Shown here piece by piece: positions 15,679 through 23,825 of a stretch of DNA of 25,043 nt. Each line of letters starts with the position of its first letter. The stretch's first letter is position 1. Position numbers and translations under genes: made by a program. The stretch comes from a virus: positions 1-25,043 of IMG/VR virus record IMGVR_UViG_3300013126_004392. The stretch is one strand, 5' to 3'. The notes beneath the pieces were generated by a model. The model saw only the letters and a program-made list of their open reading frames with translations. It was not told the DNA's origin and ran no database searches.

Positions 15679-15687
15679 GTTGAATAG

Positions 15688-16401
15688 TTATTTATATGTC
15701 AAGGTTCCGTTTGTCAAAATACTAAGACGTTCTTCTTGAGTAAGACCTGTTAAATGAGCAATAAAACATTCCGAGTTCCACGGTTCTTCTATAGTTGGTC
15801 TTCCTTTCCAAGTATTCATTTGTTCTTGTGTTTTTGGAACGCTGTTCAAAAACTTGCGTGGGACAATTTTTAAACAACTGCTCAAATTAGAATGAACAGA
15901 AAAAATCAAATTGAGAGTTCTTTGCTCTTGCATTATATTGCCTATGACAGACTTGCTCGTCTCTAAAAATTGTTCGTATACTTCTTGAGTTTTCGAATGA
16001 CGCTTAATAGCAAAATTACCAGTACTAAAACTTCTTACACCAACAGCCCAATCATAAGAAGCAAAAAAGCAAGCATTATCGTCGTTGATAATTTCTTCGA
16101 TTGTTATGTCAGAATTAGTTACAACAGAATCCCCATCGAGCCACATAACAACGTCATAGTCTTTTAGTTGTTCGAAACAAATTAGAACTCTCAAAAATCC
16201 AAGTATACCTAATAGCGGCTTATGATACCCTAACAACTGATCTTCATATTGAGTAAAGTGAAATTTTGCAACTCCGTTCCAGGAACGCTTAACCAGTAAG
16301 TCGTAATTATGTTTGCTAGCATATTTTTGTTTTGATTCTAGAGTTAAATCAAGAACCGGAAACATATCTTCCGTGGCACCTGTTATAATTAAACTTTTCA
16401 T
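15688..16401 (-). CDS. GT-A glycosyltransferase, GT34 (galactosyltransferase GMA12/MNN10)-like
   Basis: A 237-residue probable glycosyltransferase. The diagnostic stretch is DYDVVMWLDGDSVVTN (81-96), with a DxD motif at Asp89-Asp91 that binds the metal and nucleotide sugar. This arrangement, following a helix with KPLLGILGFLRVL, is typical of the GMA12/MNN10 and related GT-A families. FSTGNFAIKRH and a late ECFIAHLTG could be acceptor-side elements. It has no membrane anchor. The start ATG overlaps the preceding 3-dehydratase stop as ATGA. Donor and acceptor are unknown. Confidence 0.8.
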   Translation of the reverse strand: MKSLIITGATEDMFPVLDLTLESKQKYASKHNYDLLVKRSWNGVAKFHFTQYEDQLLGYHKPLLGILGFLRVLICFEQLKDYDVVMWLDGDSVVTNSDITIEEIINDDNACFFASYDWAVGVRSFSTGNFAIKRHSKTQEVYEQFLETSKSVIGNIMQEQRTLNLIFSVHSNLSSCLKIVPRKFLNSVPKTQEQMNTWKGRPTIEEPWNSECFIAHLTGLTQEERLSILTNGTLTYK

Positions 16402-17714
16402 TTTTTAAAAAAATTGTTTAATGTTTGTTCAATATAGTCTAGTTGAGGATCTGTAATTACTGGACTAGTTCCTAAAAAGAACGTGTCTGTAGTAACTTTT
16501 CTAGAAACAGGAAATTTATTAATAACGTCTTCTGATTTCATCATACCTTCATAAGCAGGTTGAAGCATAATGTTCCCGGCAAAATATGGTCTTGTTTGAA
16601 TTTTATTGCTTTCTAAATAATTTACTACATCAAACCGATTAAACTTTGCGTTGTCTTTAATTGTTACTGCAAACGCAAACCAATTGGGATCCGAATTTTT
16701 GGTAGCTTTTGGAAGCACAAAGACATCTTCATAAGGTTTAAAAATCTCTATTAAACGAGCGTGATTTTTTTTGCGCAAACTAGCAATCTCAGGCAATTTT
16801 TTCATTTGCTCGATACCCATTGCAGCTTGTATTTCAATTGGTTTTAAGTTATATCCAATTTCATCATAAACGTATTTGTGATCAAAAATTTCGTTTGGCA
16901 GAGAAGGCAACCAGTTAGAAAAACGATTACCACAACTACCGTTTTTTAGCAAATTGGCTTTAATACCTACGCAATAGCAACCTCTGCCCCACTCTCTAAA
17001 ACTTCTCGAAACAACTTCTTGCATATGTGTATTGCAAGCAACAAACCCTCCTTCTCCCATAGTAATATGATGAGCTGGATAAAAAGAGCAACTTGCAAAC
17101 TCTCCAAAGCCTCCTAAAGGTTTGTTGTCGTAAGTTGAACCAAGAGCATCACAACAATCTTCTAAAAGAATTAAATTGTATTGTTTAACTATTTGCATTA
17201 AATGGTCCATGTTTGGTGGATTTCCTAATACATGGGCAAATGTTATAACTCTAGCTCCAAGTTTTGCTTGCTCTTCAACTTGATCTAAATTTAAATTTAA
17301 TGTGTCAATATCAATGTCTACAAACAGTGGTTCGAAGCCAAGCTGAAAAATAGGATTAATTGTAGTAGGAAAACCAGCAATTGGTGTAATAACTTTTGTG
17401 CCTTTAGGCAAATTATAAAGGCGTTTTGAAGTCAAAGCAGACATCATAATTAAATTTGAACTGCTTCCGCTGTTGGTAAGAATTCCATAACTCTTGTCAA
17501 GAAGTTTAGGAAATTGAGATTCAAAAGTAATTCCTTTTTTGCCTAGAACTAACCAACCATCCAGCAACGTGTCTAAGGATGAAACGTATTCCTCTTCATT
17601 AAAATAAGGACCTGCATATTGCACCCAGTCCTTTCCAGCAGTCCAAGTTTTTGTTTGGTTTTTATCAATTATATATTGCTTTACGAGTTGTAAAATGTCT
17701 TCTTTTGATATCAT
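16398..17714 (-). CDS. NDP-4-keto-6-deoxyhexose 3-dehydratase (E1/RfbH/DdhC-like, PLP and [2Fe-2S])
   Basis: A 438-residue member of the DegT/DnrJ/EryC1/StrS fold, but not an ordinary aminotransferase. The usual PLP lysine is replaced by histidine in SFYPAHHITMGEGG (His215), as in E1 of 3,6-dideoxysugar synthesis and the related ColD. It also has cysteines placed like the E1 iron-sulphur ligands: Cys188, then 57 residues to Cys246, one residue to Cys248, and finally Cys261. The first two intervals match the E1 pattern I recall; the last is 12 residues instead of 7. It probably uses PMP to remove the C3 hydroxyl of a 4-keto-6-deoxy sugar. E1 requires a separate reductase, not seen here. It lies in the same operon as an RmlB-like enzyme. 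ATG at 17714, one base after the upstream glycosyltransferase. Confidence 0.88.
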   Translation of the reverse strand: MISKEDILQLVKQYIIDKNQTKTWTAGKDWVQYAGPYFNEEEYVSSLDTLLDGWLVLGKKGITFESQFPKLLDKSYGILTNSGSSSNLIMMSALTSKRLYNLPKGTKVITPIAGFPTTINPIFQLGFEPLFVDIDIDTLNLNLDQVEEQAKLGARVITFAHVLGNPPNMDHLMQIVKQYNLILLEDCCDALGSTYDNKPLGGFGEFASCSFYPAHHITMGEGGFVACNTHMQEVVSRSFREWGRGCYCVGIKANLLKNGSCGNRFSNWLPSLPNEIFDHKYVYDEIGYNLKPIEIQAAMGIEQMKKLPEIASLRKKNHARLIEIFKPYEDVFVLPKATKNSDPNWFAFAVTIKDNAKFNRFDVVNYLESNKIQTRPYFAGNIMLQPAYEGMMKSEDVINKFPVSRKVTTDTFFLGTSPVITDPQLDYIEQTLNNFFKK

Positions 17715-17715
17715 A

Positions 17716-18585
17716 TTATAATTTGCAGTATTCGTATATTCCCAATCCCCAATCGTTCAAATTGGGTATGTCATATTTTTGTGTTTGTTCTTTAATGTAT
17801 TGAAGTTTGTAGTTAGTTTTGAGATCTTGTATTCGGTAAATATCGTCTCTAATTTTTAGAGGAGTGTGAAAGTCTTTGTATGTCCAATTAAAATTATTAA
17901 CTGACTGATCGTATAACCGTCTGTCTATTATATTAGCTCCTCTTTCTTGATGTTGGACGTAATCCCAAATTTTCCAGTAGTATTGCTTTATGCCAACCCA
18001 TTTTTTATCCAACCACTGCAAATGAGCGATAAACAATTGGTTTGGATCGACATGAATTTGTTTAATTTTATTACTTTGCTTGTCTTTGGGCAGGTGGGAA
18101 GAATGATTGAATGTTTTGTCAAACTGAGCATTGTAAGTATAACTACCTATACGATCGTGATAAGGATCGCTCCAAACTCCATCTACTCGGATTTGCTGTT
18201 TGCTTGTGTATTGCTCCCAATGAAGCAATAAAATCGTATCTTGTTTGTCGTCTAAAATTTTTTCTAGCTGTTCCTTTGTAGCAGGCCCGTCAAGATATTC
18301 GTCAGAATCTAAAGATATAATTTTGTTCGAGTATTTGTACGCTCTATCAAACAGCTCTTGTCTTCCATCCGCTTCAAGTGTTTGAATTTTTGCAAAATTC
18401 CATGAATAGTCAAATACTTCTAGGATATTATATGTTGCTTTATGAGCCTCTAAAAATTCTCTCGTATCATCTGTAGTACGACTGTCAACCATAATTACAA
18501 ACCCATCAGCATATTTTTGCCAAAGAGGAAATAGTTCTTTTAACAAAAACCCTTCATCTCTTGTCATAACTGTTTGTATAATCAT
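17716..18585 (-). CDS. GT2-like glycosyltransferase
   Basis: A 289-residue GT-A type protein. The start (IIQTVMTRDEGFLLKELF) and the segment IMVDSRTTDDTREFL (31-45) are typical of GT2 enzymes that begin by binding UDP. IISLDSDEYL (89-98) provides a DxD-like motif at Asp93-Asp95. The C-terminal half is rich in Trp, Tyr and His (HLQWLDKKW, YYWKIWDYVQH), as often seen in acceptor-binding regions. No transmembrane helix. It starts 22 bases after the upstream gene's stop. Sugar specificity is unknown. Confidence 0.8.
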   Translation of the reverse strand: MIIQTVMTRDEGFLLKELFPLWQKYADGFVIMVDSRTTDDTREFLEAHKATYNILEVFDYSWNFAKIQTLEADGRQELFDRAYKYSNKIISLDSDEYLDGPATKEQLEKILDDKQDTILLLHWEQYTSKQQIRVDGVWSDPYHDRIGSYTYNAQFDKTFNHSSHLPKDKQSNKIKQIHVDPNQLFIAHLQWLDKKWVGIKQYYWKIWDYVQHQERGANIIDRRLYDQSVNNFNWTYKDFHTPLKIRDDIYRIQDLKTNYKLQYIKEQTQKYDIPNLNDWGLGIYEYCKL

Positions 18586-18607
18586 GTTCTAATATTGTAT
18601 ACTAAAT

Positions 18608-19444
18608 TTAATTGTTGGCAAATTTTTCGTTACATAGTTTTATAAAATCTTTAACCGTTTCAAACTCTTTTAATTTGACTTGCTTTGTGTGTTCCTCAAC
18701 TAAATGAATTGTTTTTTCTGCATGTTCTAAATTCTCAATTCCGTACGCAATGCCGTACTTCATCTGAGGATTATTTTTCATATATTCTTCAAACGGAATA
18801 TTCTCCGGAGGAGTCATTATAGTAATACAACCACATAAAGTCGCTAAGCAAGCCAAGTAACAATAACTATCATAGCAATAAAAATATTTTGTTTTTCTAA
18901 AGATATCAGCCATTTGTTCGTGATCGTTTTGATATACCCTCAAATCTATGGAATCGTCTGGATGCCACCTTTGCTTCATTCCCCCTTTTTTTATTAAAAA
19001 TGTAGAGCCAGATCTAGGTTCATTTGAGTTATAAAATATACCGAGCTTGTCGGAAAACGTAGTTCTCAAATAACCGTGATGAATGCAACCGTCTCTGAGT
19101 TTATAGCTTTCTGAATATTTCAATATTATATCATTTGCCTCCAATTTGTCATAAAAGCTATCTCCAGGCACATTTAAAATCCATCGAACTACATTCTTTG
19201 CTTTACGTGGATTTTCATGCGTAATTTCAGGATATATTACCACAACTTGGTCTTTAGGAAATGTTTTAGAACCTACAAAAGGGGCGTTTAATGACGGATG
19301 TGTAATAGGAGATGTAATATATGCTGTCTCTCCTAGCGAATTTATATCATGACATAAACGATGCAGCGTACATATGCCTCCACTACTAGGAATAAAAGTA
19401 GCTATATCAATTATATAAACTAGCCCTTGTCCGTCGCTCTTCAT
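18608..19444 (-). CDS. Probable glycosyltransferase-like protein (GT-B-like)
   Basis: A 278-residue protein that I can place only loosely. The N-terminus has SSGGICTLHRLCHDINSLG (20-38), which resembles the glycine-rich acceptor loop and first helix of GT-B enzymes. There is a middle strand NVVRWILNVPG, and a C-terminal YDSYCYLACLATLCGCITIM resembling the segment that reads E..A.G.P.V in GT4 proteins, here with cysteines instead. Cysteine is unusually frequent in the C-terminal half. Its position in a run of glycosyltransferases supports a role in glycan assembly. It may equally be a nonenzymatic or modified member. Its ATG overlaps the preceding gene's stop as ATGA. Confidence 0.62.
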   Translation of the reverse strand: MKSDGQGLVYIIDIATFIPSSGGICTLHRLCHDINSLGETAYITSPITHPSLNAPFVGSKTFPKDQVVVIYPEITHENPRKAKNVVRWILNVPGDSFYDKLEANDIILKYSESYKLRDGCIHHGYLRTTFSDKLGIFYNSNEPRSGSTFLIKKGGMKQRWHPDDSIDLRVYQNDHEQMADIFRKTKYFYCYDSYCYLACLATLCGCITIMTPPENIPFEEYMKNNPQMKYGIAYGIENLEHAEKTIHLVEEHTKQVKLKEFETVKDFIKLCNEKFANN

Positions 19445-20118
19445 AGAATGTTAGAGAAATTGTTTAAACGCCTTCTTTGATAAGTTGCTCCGTCAATTTT
19501 CATGTACTGGTCATTCCTAGCGTATAACAAATCCGAATTTGATTTTTGCCATGCAGGATGCTGATGTTCAATTATTACTTTTTCAGTTCTATATACTTTT
19601 TTAAGAGCGACAGAAACATCTGTAAATTCGTTATCACACCAAAGACTAATATACTCTGGATTGTATATATAATTGAAACGTTCGTAATACTTTTTACCTA
19701 AAATACAAAGAGTGTTAATTCTGTCTTGCCCACCATCACTATACCACAACACACCATCCGTGTCGCTGAAGTGCTGCTTCATATCGCTTCTAATCACTTC
19801 ATCATATCCATCTGCTACAGGAATCATATCGTCTGAAGCTAAAAGTAATACATCCCATCCAATTACTTTTTTAACGTCAGCATTAGCAGCTTGAATTTTT
19901 GTTTTGCTGTCACCAAAAAAGTATGCGATCTTAATTTGTTTTTTATAGCTTTCAAGTTTATCTACAATTTGTTTGTTGTTCATAGATAGGTCATCGCTAT
20001 CCAATGTAATTAAAAACCCGGTATTTTTCAAATCTTTAGCAAATTCAATATATTTGTCTAAAGCTGCAAAAAATTTTTGTGGGCGCTGTCTGGTTGGAAA
20101 TTTAATTAGTAGTTTCAT
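19441..20118 (-). CDS. Putative GT-A (GT2-like) glycosyltransferase
   Basis: A 225-residue protein with a GT2-like layout. KFPTRQRPQKFFAAL (6-20) is followed by a strand and acidic turn (ITLDSDDLS, 37-45), and then WDVLLLASDDMIP (88-100), where Ser-Asp-Asp stands for the metal-binding motif. LWCDNEFTDV resembles the late catalytic ED region. The chain is short but has all core strands. The start overlaps the preceding GT2 gene by 17 bases. Donor and acceptor are unknown. Confidence 0.68.
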   Translation of the reverse strand: MKLLIKFPTRQRPQKFFAALDKYIEFAKDLKNTGFLITLDSDDLSMNNKQIVDKLESYKKQIKIAYFFGDSKTKIQAANADVKKVIGWDVLLLASDDMIPVADGYDEVIRSDMKQHFSDTDGVLWYSDGGQDRINTLCILGKKYYERFNYIYNPEYISLWCDNEFTDVSVALKKVYRTEKVIIEHQHPAWQKSNSDLLYARNDQYMKIDGATYQRRRLNNFSNIL

Positions 20119-20659
20119 GTTCAGAAGAAGGATAATAGTAATACAATGGGGTATCTATAAAGGTTTCTGTTTTAAGTTTGCTTTTTATCTTATAAGAAAA
20201 AGCTCTGTCTTCTTGGTTTGATATTTCAGGAAACATTGTATCTAAAGCTAGTTCTCTTTTTATAGGATTTAAGTGATTAGGAAAACGATAATAAACATCG
20301 TCTTTTTCAAACCAACTATCATATTTAACTGAGTGAATAAATAACTTAGGAATTGAATTTTTTAATGTAATAATTCCTTTTAAGCCAATGCAGTCGGCAT
20401 CATTTTTAGCAGCATTCAAAATACTAGAAACGTAATAAGGTGATATCATATCATCATCGTCTACAAAACTGACATACTTTCCGGTTGCTTCTCTGAGTAA
20501 TTTGTTTCTTTTGGCTCCTATTGAGCTCTCTTTGCTATCAATACAAACCAAAACTTCCACTTCTGGTGTTTTTTGTATTTTAATAAATCTCAGTAAATTA
20601 TCTAACATCGGTTTTCGGTTTGTTGTACTGACTATTAAAATTGAGAAGAGTTTATTCAT
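20102..20659 (-). CDS. Short GT2 glycosyltransferase
   Basis: A 185-residue GT2 catalytic core. The first strand SILIVSTTNRKPMLDNLL (6-23) is typical. SSIGAKRNKLLREATGKYVSFVDDDDMIS (46-73) combines the conserved nucleotide-binding helix with the DxD motif (Asp67-Asp70). A later ISNQEDRAFSYKI carries the ED pair expected of the catalytic base. It ends soon afterwards, so it is a minimal GT-A domain without the C-terminal extension of most family members. ATG at 20659 follows the previous stop by 8 bases. Confidence 0.83.
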   Translation of the reverse strand: MNKLFSILIVSTTNRKPMLDNLLRFIKIQKTPEVEVLVCIDSKESSIGAKRNKLLREATGKYVSFVDDDDMISPYYVSSILNAAKNDADCIGLKGIITLKNSIPKLFIHSVKYDSWFEKDDVYYRFPNHLNPIKRELALDTMFPEISNQEDRAFSYKIKSKLKTETFIDTPLYYYYPSSEHETTN

Positions 20660-20667
20660 ATTTAAAT

Positions 20668-21402
20668 TTATTGCTTGGCATTAATTTGGACGTTTTCATA
20701 CAAACCCATTTCTTGTTTGTACAAAGTTTCAACATATTTTCCGTATTTATAAAGCTCTAAATTATTGTGAGTGTCGTCTGCGTTTGTATCTATATTTCCC
20801 TCTACTTTTCCGTACTTTAACGTCCTCCACGACATGCCTTCGTAATGCTTAAAATAAATGTTTTGTACAGTCACCTGACCCACTTTAAGTTTGTTTTTTC
20901 TAATATCTTCAAAAAAGCTCGCTCCTACGTCATAAATTTTTGTTCCATCTCGTTTAGAAAGTCTTTCGTAATCATAAAATTTAATACCAAATTTTTTTAT
21001 GTTTTTAACATGTATAAAACAATGCCATGGATGAACTCTGTAATGAAGGCTTTTTCCTCCTCTGTCTCCACAAATTTCTCCCATTAGTGTTAACTCTAAT
21101 GTCAAAAACTGATCTATTAGTTTTTTGTGGTTTTGCAGAAAAATAACATCTGTATCAACTAAAAGCATGTAATCTGTTTTGCAGTGATCGATAAGCATGT
21201 CCACAGAAGGAGAATGAAGCCCTCCCTTATTTCTAATAAAAGGCACATTATGCTTTTGCAAAATATTCACCGTATCTTCGTTAGTGGAGTTTTCGCAAAT
21301 TAACACTTCTGTTTCTCCGTGGTGTTTAAAAAACGATTTCAGCATCGTTTCAGTTACATTTGGAGTGTTATAAGAACAAGCTGCTAGAGTAAAGTTATCC
21401 AT
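20668..21402 (-). CDS. GT2-like glycosyltransferase
   Basis: A 244-residue GT-A type protein. It begins FTLAACSYNTPNVTETML (4-21), continues VLICENST, and has the metal-binding motif in YMLLVDTDVIF (78-88; Asp83-Asp85). GICGDRGG-like spacing in EICGDRGGKS and HPWHCFIHV may form part of the acceptor site. IYDVGASFFEDI, with Glu-Asp, may hold the catalytic base. Soluble and without signal peptide. It overlaps the following upstream gene by 8 bases. Specificity unknown. Confidence 0.8.
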   Translation of the reverse strand: MDNFTLAACSYNTPNVTETMLKSFFKHHGETEVLICENSTNEDTVNILQKHNVPFIRNKGGLHSPSVDMLIDHCKTDYMLLVDTDVIFLQNHKKLIDQFLTLELTLMGEICGDRGGKSLHYRVHPWHCFIHVKNIKKFGIKFYDYERLSKRDGTKIYDVGASFFEDIRKNKLKVGQVTVQNIYFKHYEGMSWRTLKYGKVEGNIDTNADDTHNNLELYKYGKYVETLYKQEMGLYENVQINAKQ

Positions 21403-22228
21403 TTTTAATCCTTTTCAAAGTTTGTAACACAACATCTTTTGTCGCAAAAGGTGGTTGGTTTGGATAATGTCCGTGAATTTGCTTGTACAATTCCTGTCCT
21501 TTTTTGACATTAAGCATCCATTGATCTGTATTTTTAGATATGGCTGAATTTTGTATTGCGTCTTTATATTCACCGATATAAGTCTCACTATCAGCTATGT
21601 CTGCAAACCACCAAAAAGGTGGGTGGAATCCTGCTTTAATAATTCTATATGTATGCTCTACATGCTCCCAAGCGTTAAAAAAACGTTCGTCAAATAATCC
21701 AACTTTTTCTAAAACAGAATTGTGAAAAAAAGAAAACATACCAGCAACGTGTTCGTACAACGCAATTCTGACAGTTTTATAATCTATAATTAATTTAGGA
21801 TTAGCTTCCGCATCTGTAGATAGTTCATGTCGATTGTGTATATCAAATGTCGTAGTTTGTTTGCGATTAAATGGAGTGCCAGGTCCGTAATTGAAATGTT
21901 TAATATTTGTTTGCTTAGCAGCTTCTATATATACAGAAAACGTTTCTGGCTTTTTAATAATAACATCATCTTCAATTAAAAATATATTTTTGCATGATTT
22001 GTTTAAAAGAAATTGAAGTGCCTTGTTTTTAGTTTTGGCTACACCTAGATTTTTAATATTTTCAATCCATGTTCCTGGAAGTTCTTTTGAATCTGGTAAA
22101 GACTCTCCATCATTAACAACAACCAATTCATCTATATCTTCACAGACGTTTAGATTACCTAAAAGACGCTTTACATAATTGGGCCTATTGCAGGTTATGA
22201 CTCCTACTCCAATTTTTTCTTTATTCAT
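21395..22228 (-). CDS. GT2 glycosyltransferase
   Basis: A 277-residue GT2 enzyme. Motifs in order: GVGVITCNRPNYVKRLL (7-23), ELVVVNDGES (34-43), NLGVAKTKNKAL (60-71), FLIEDDVII (83-91) with the acidic metal site Glu86-Asp88, and FNAWEHVEHTYRI (184-196), a likely catalytic-base segment like that of chondroitin-polymerase-type GT2 domains. The C-terminal helix (DVVLQTLKRIKNG) is basic. It is the first gene of the sugar cluster. Its ATG overlaps the gp47 stop by eight bases (ATGAATAA), so the cluster is fused directly to the T4 core transcript. Confidence 0.86.
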   Translation of the reverse strand: MNKEKIGVGVITCNRPNYVKRLLGNLNVCEDIDELVVVNDGESLPDSKELPGTWIENIKNLGVAKTKNKALQFLLNKSCKNIFLIEDDVIIKKPETFSVYIEAAKQTNIKHFNYGPGTPFNRKQTTTFDIHNRHELSTDAEANPKLIIDYKTVRIALYEHVAGMFSFFHNSVLEKVGLFDERFFNAWEHVEHTYRIIKAGFHPPFWWFADIADSETYIGEYKDAIQNSAISKNTDQWMLNVKKGQELYKQIHGHYPNQPPFATKDVVLQTLKRIKNG

Positions 22229-23297
22229 ATGAAGCTTGACACGATTTATACAGTTCTAAACATTTTTGCAACACTTCTTTTTTAGTGGCATTTGTTTCTA
22301 CATGCTCAACAAACTCGTAAAAGGCAGTTTCAATATCGATTGATAACTTTTTTATGTCTTTTGTCTCACTCTGGACGCTGTCTAAAATATTAAATTCCGT
22401 TCTAAATTGTAAAGGAGAGTGTTGGGAAAGCTTGCTAATTAATAAATCTAAAGTAAGCGTGTCGATTTTTGTATCTACATATAAACTAACAATGTTCCCT
22501 TTAACAATGCTTGAAATATCGCTATATTTTTTTTGAATTAATTCAGAAATTTTAATTCTGTGATGTTTTGGGGTAATACAATTTTCAATAAACTTTACTT
22601 CAAAATTATCAAAATCTATTACAGAAACACCTTTTTGTTGATTTCTGTCTCCAAAATCCATCTCGTAGGGAGATCCCAAATACAAAATAAATTTATCGTC
22701 GTAATTTCTTTGATCTCTGTAATGAAAGTGTCCAGTAATTACCGAGCTAGCTTTCTGTAACAAATCTGTAGAGTTATCACCGTGGTCACAAATTTTAGTT
22801 GCATTCATTTTGAAGTTAGCTATTTCAAAATGGCCTACGAGCATGTCTACTTCTGAAAGTTCTTTTACTATAGTTTTCCAAGGACAAAAAGTAACTAATT
22901 TTTCATTAACTTGTAAAGTAGTAGGCTTTGTATAAACGTGTATATTTTGAGATTGCAAAATTTCTACCGAATTTACCTCAACTGTAGAAGAAAGAAACGC
23001 ATCGTGATTTCCCGGAACAATGTGTATGTCGTACGACTTTAACGTGTCAAAAAACTTTTTTGCTACATGAAGTGTATTGACTCCAATTTCGTGTCTATCA
23101 TGAAAAACATCTCCCGCAAAGAAAATTGTATCTAGCTTGCAATCTTTCATTACCTGATCAATCCACTGCGCCAAATCTAAACAAATTTTGTGCCAGGCTT
23201 GAGAGTTTTGATGAACTCCCAAATGTAGATCAGAGAAGAAAAGTACTTTATTGTTTTTGGGATTAATCTTCAAAATGTCCATTATTGGTGTAGTCAT
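22221..23297 (-). CDS. 47: Recombination endonuclease subunit gp47 (SbcD/Mre11-like)
   Basis: Metallophosphoesterase nuclease partner of gp46. The five conserved motifs are visible: FFSDLHLGVH (Asp23, His25), FAGDVFHDR (Asp63), VPGNHD (Asn97-Asp99), VGHFEI and TGHFHYR, followed by LYLGSP. Length from ATG 23297 is 358 residues (T4 gp47 is 339). The start is uncertain. A GTG lies one codon upstream (23300), and an ATG five codons downstream (23282) would give MDILKINP and shorten the overlap with gp55 from 35 to 20 bases. The end overlaps a GT2 gene rather than gp46. The two subunits are therefore encoded over 12 kb apart but probably on the same strand and transcript class. Confidence 0.95.
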   Translation of the reverse strand: MTTPIMDILKINPKNNKVLFFSDLHLGVHQNSQAWHKICLDLAQWIDQVMKDCKLDTIFFAGDVFHDRHEIGVNTLHVAKKFFDTLKSYDIHIVPGNHDAFLSSTVEVNSVEILQSQNIHVYTKPTTLQVNEKLVTFCPWKTIVKELSEVDMLVGHFEIANFKMNATKICDHGDNSTDLLQKASSVITGHFHYRDQRNYDDKFILYLGSPYEMDFGDRNQQKGVSVIDFDNFEVKFIENCITPKHHRIKISELIQKKYSDISSIVKGNIVSLYVDTKIDTLTLDLLISKLSQHSPLQFRTEFNILDSVQSETKDIKKLSIDIETAFYEFVEHVETNATKKEVLQKCLELYKSCQASYE

Positions 23298-23796
23298 CAC
23301 TAGATCCGTTACGTGTGTTTTTTCTTGAGGGTATTTGACCCGAGCAAACGTGATTTTCGTATGCCTCTTCTTGATATCGTTTTAACGTATCAAAATCTTT
23401 TTTGGACTTTTTAATGCAATTTTGAAATGCGTGATATGCAACTTTTGTAAAATACGAAAAGGGATTATATCCAACACCACATTTAAAACGCTTTCTTCTG
23501 AGAGCTGTCATCATCTTTACGATTGCATCTCCCTGCATTTCGGTTTTAAAGCTGTATGAATAAAAGTTTCTTGCAAGTCCTAATCTAACAGCAATCATTT
23601 GAACCATGGAAGCTAATTTTTCACAAATTATGTCAGTTTCGTAGTAACGCTCAATTAAAGATTCCATTTCGATGGGATCGATGTATACGTCTTTAAGTTC
23701 TTCTTTTGTTCGTCTAACTCGTTTTGGAATAGGTTCTTTTGGTTTAACAATGGCTGTCACTGCTTTCTTTTTTGGTTTCTTTAGAACTTGACTCAT
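23263..23796 (-). CDS. 55: Late-transcription sigma factor gp55
   Basis: A 177-residue counterpart of T4 gp55, the small sigma-70-family factor that directs host RNA polymerase to late promoters together with gp33 and the sliding clamp. The recognisable core is residues 78-130: FYSYSFKTEMQGDAIVKMM, then FKCGVGYNPFSYFTKVAYHAF and NCIKKSKKD. These line up with T4 FSGYTQSWKQEMIADGI, YKNPHAYITQACFNAF and RIKKERKE (sigma region 2). The N-terminal 35 residues are lysine- and arginine-rich, unlike T4. The C-terminal 30 residues are polar and probably disordered, encoded in the overlap with gp47. The start ATG lies 29 bases after the uvsW stop. The length is close to T4 gp55 (185). Confidence 0.9.
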   Translation of the reverse strand: MSQVLKKPKKKAVTAIVKPKEPIPKRVRRTKEELKDVYIDPIEMESLIERYYETDIICEKLASMVQMIAVRLGLARNFYSYSFKTEMQGDAIVKMMTALRRKRFKCGVGYNPFSYFTKVAYHAFQNCIKKSKKDFDTLKRYQEEAYENHVCSGQIPSRKNTRNGSSDDYTNNGHFED

Positions 23797-23825
23797 AAAA
23801 CTAAATGCAGTATACGTTGTATAAA

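Noticed and set aside
15689-15696. TATAAATA on the minus strand, identical to the T4 late promoter core
   Set aside because: It overlaps the last codons and stop of a glycosyltransferase gene (Tyr-Lys-stop). Its spacing leaves no room for a leader before the next ATG, and several such octamers are expected by chance in AT-rich DNA.
16398-17714. Ordinary sugar aminotransferase (DegT family)
   Set aside because: The PLP-binding lysine position is histidine (AHHITMGEGG), and cysteines typical of the E1 iron-sulphur dehydratase are present.
20744-20751. Second minus-strand TATAAATA, about 85 bases before the GT2 gene starting at 20659
   Set aside because: It lies inside a coding region, has no other supporting element, and is expected by chance at this base composition.
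4489-23816. GTATAC palindrome in several intergenic gaps (near 4491, 18598 and 23812)
   Set aside because: The same hexamer also occurs inside genes (for example near 5085, 15975 and 16203), so it shows no clear link to regulation.
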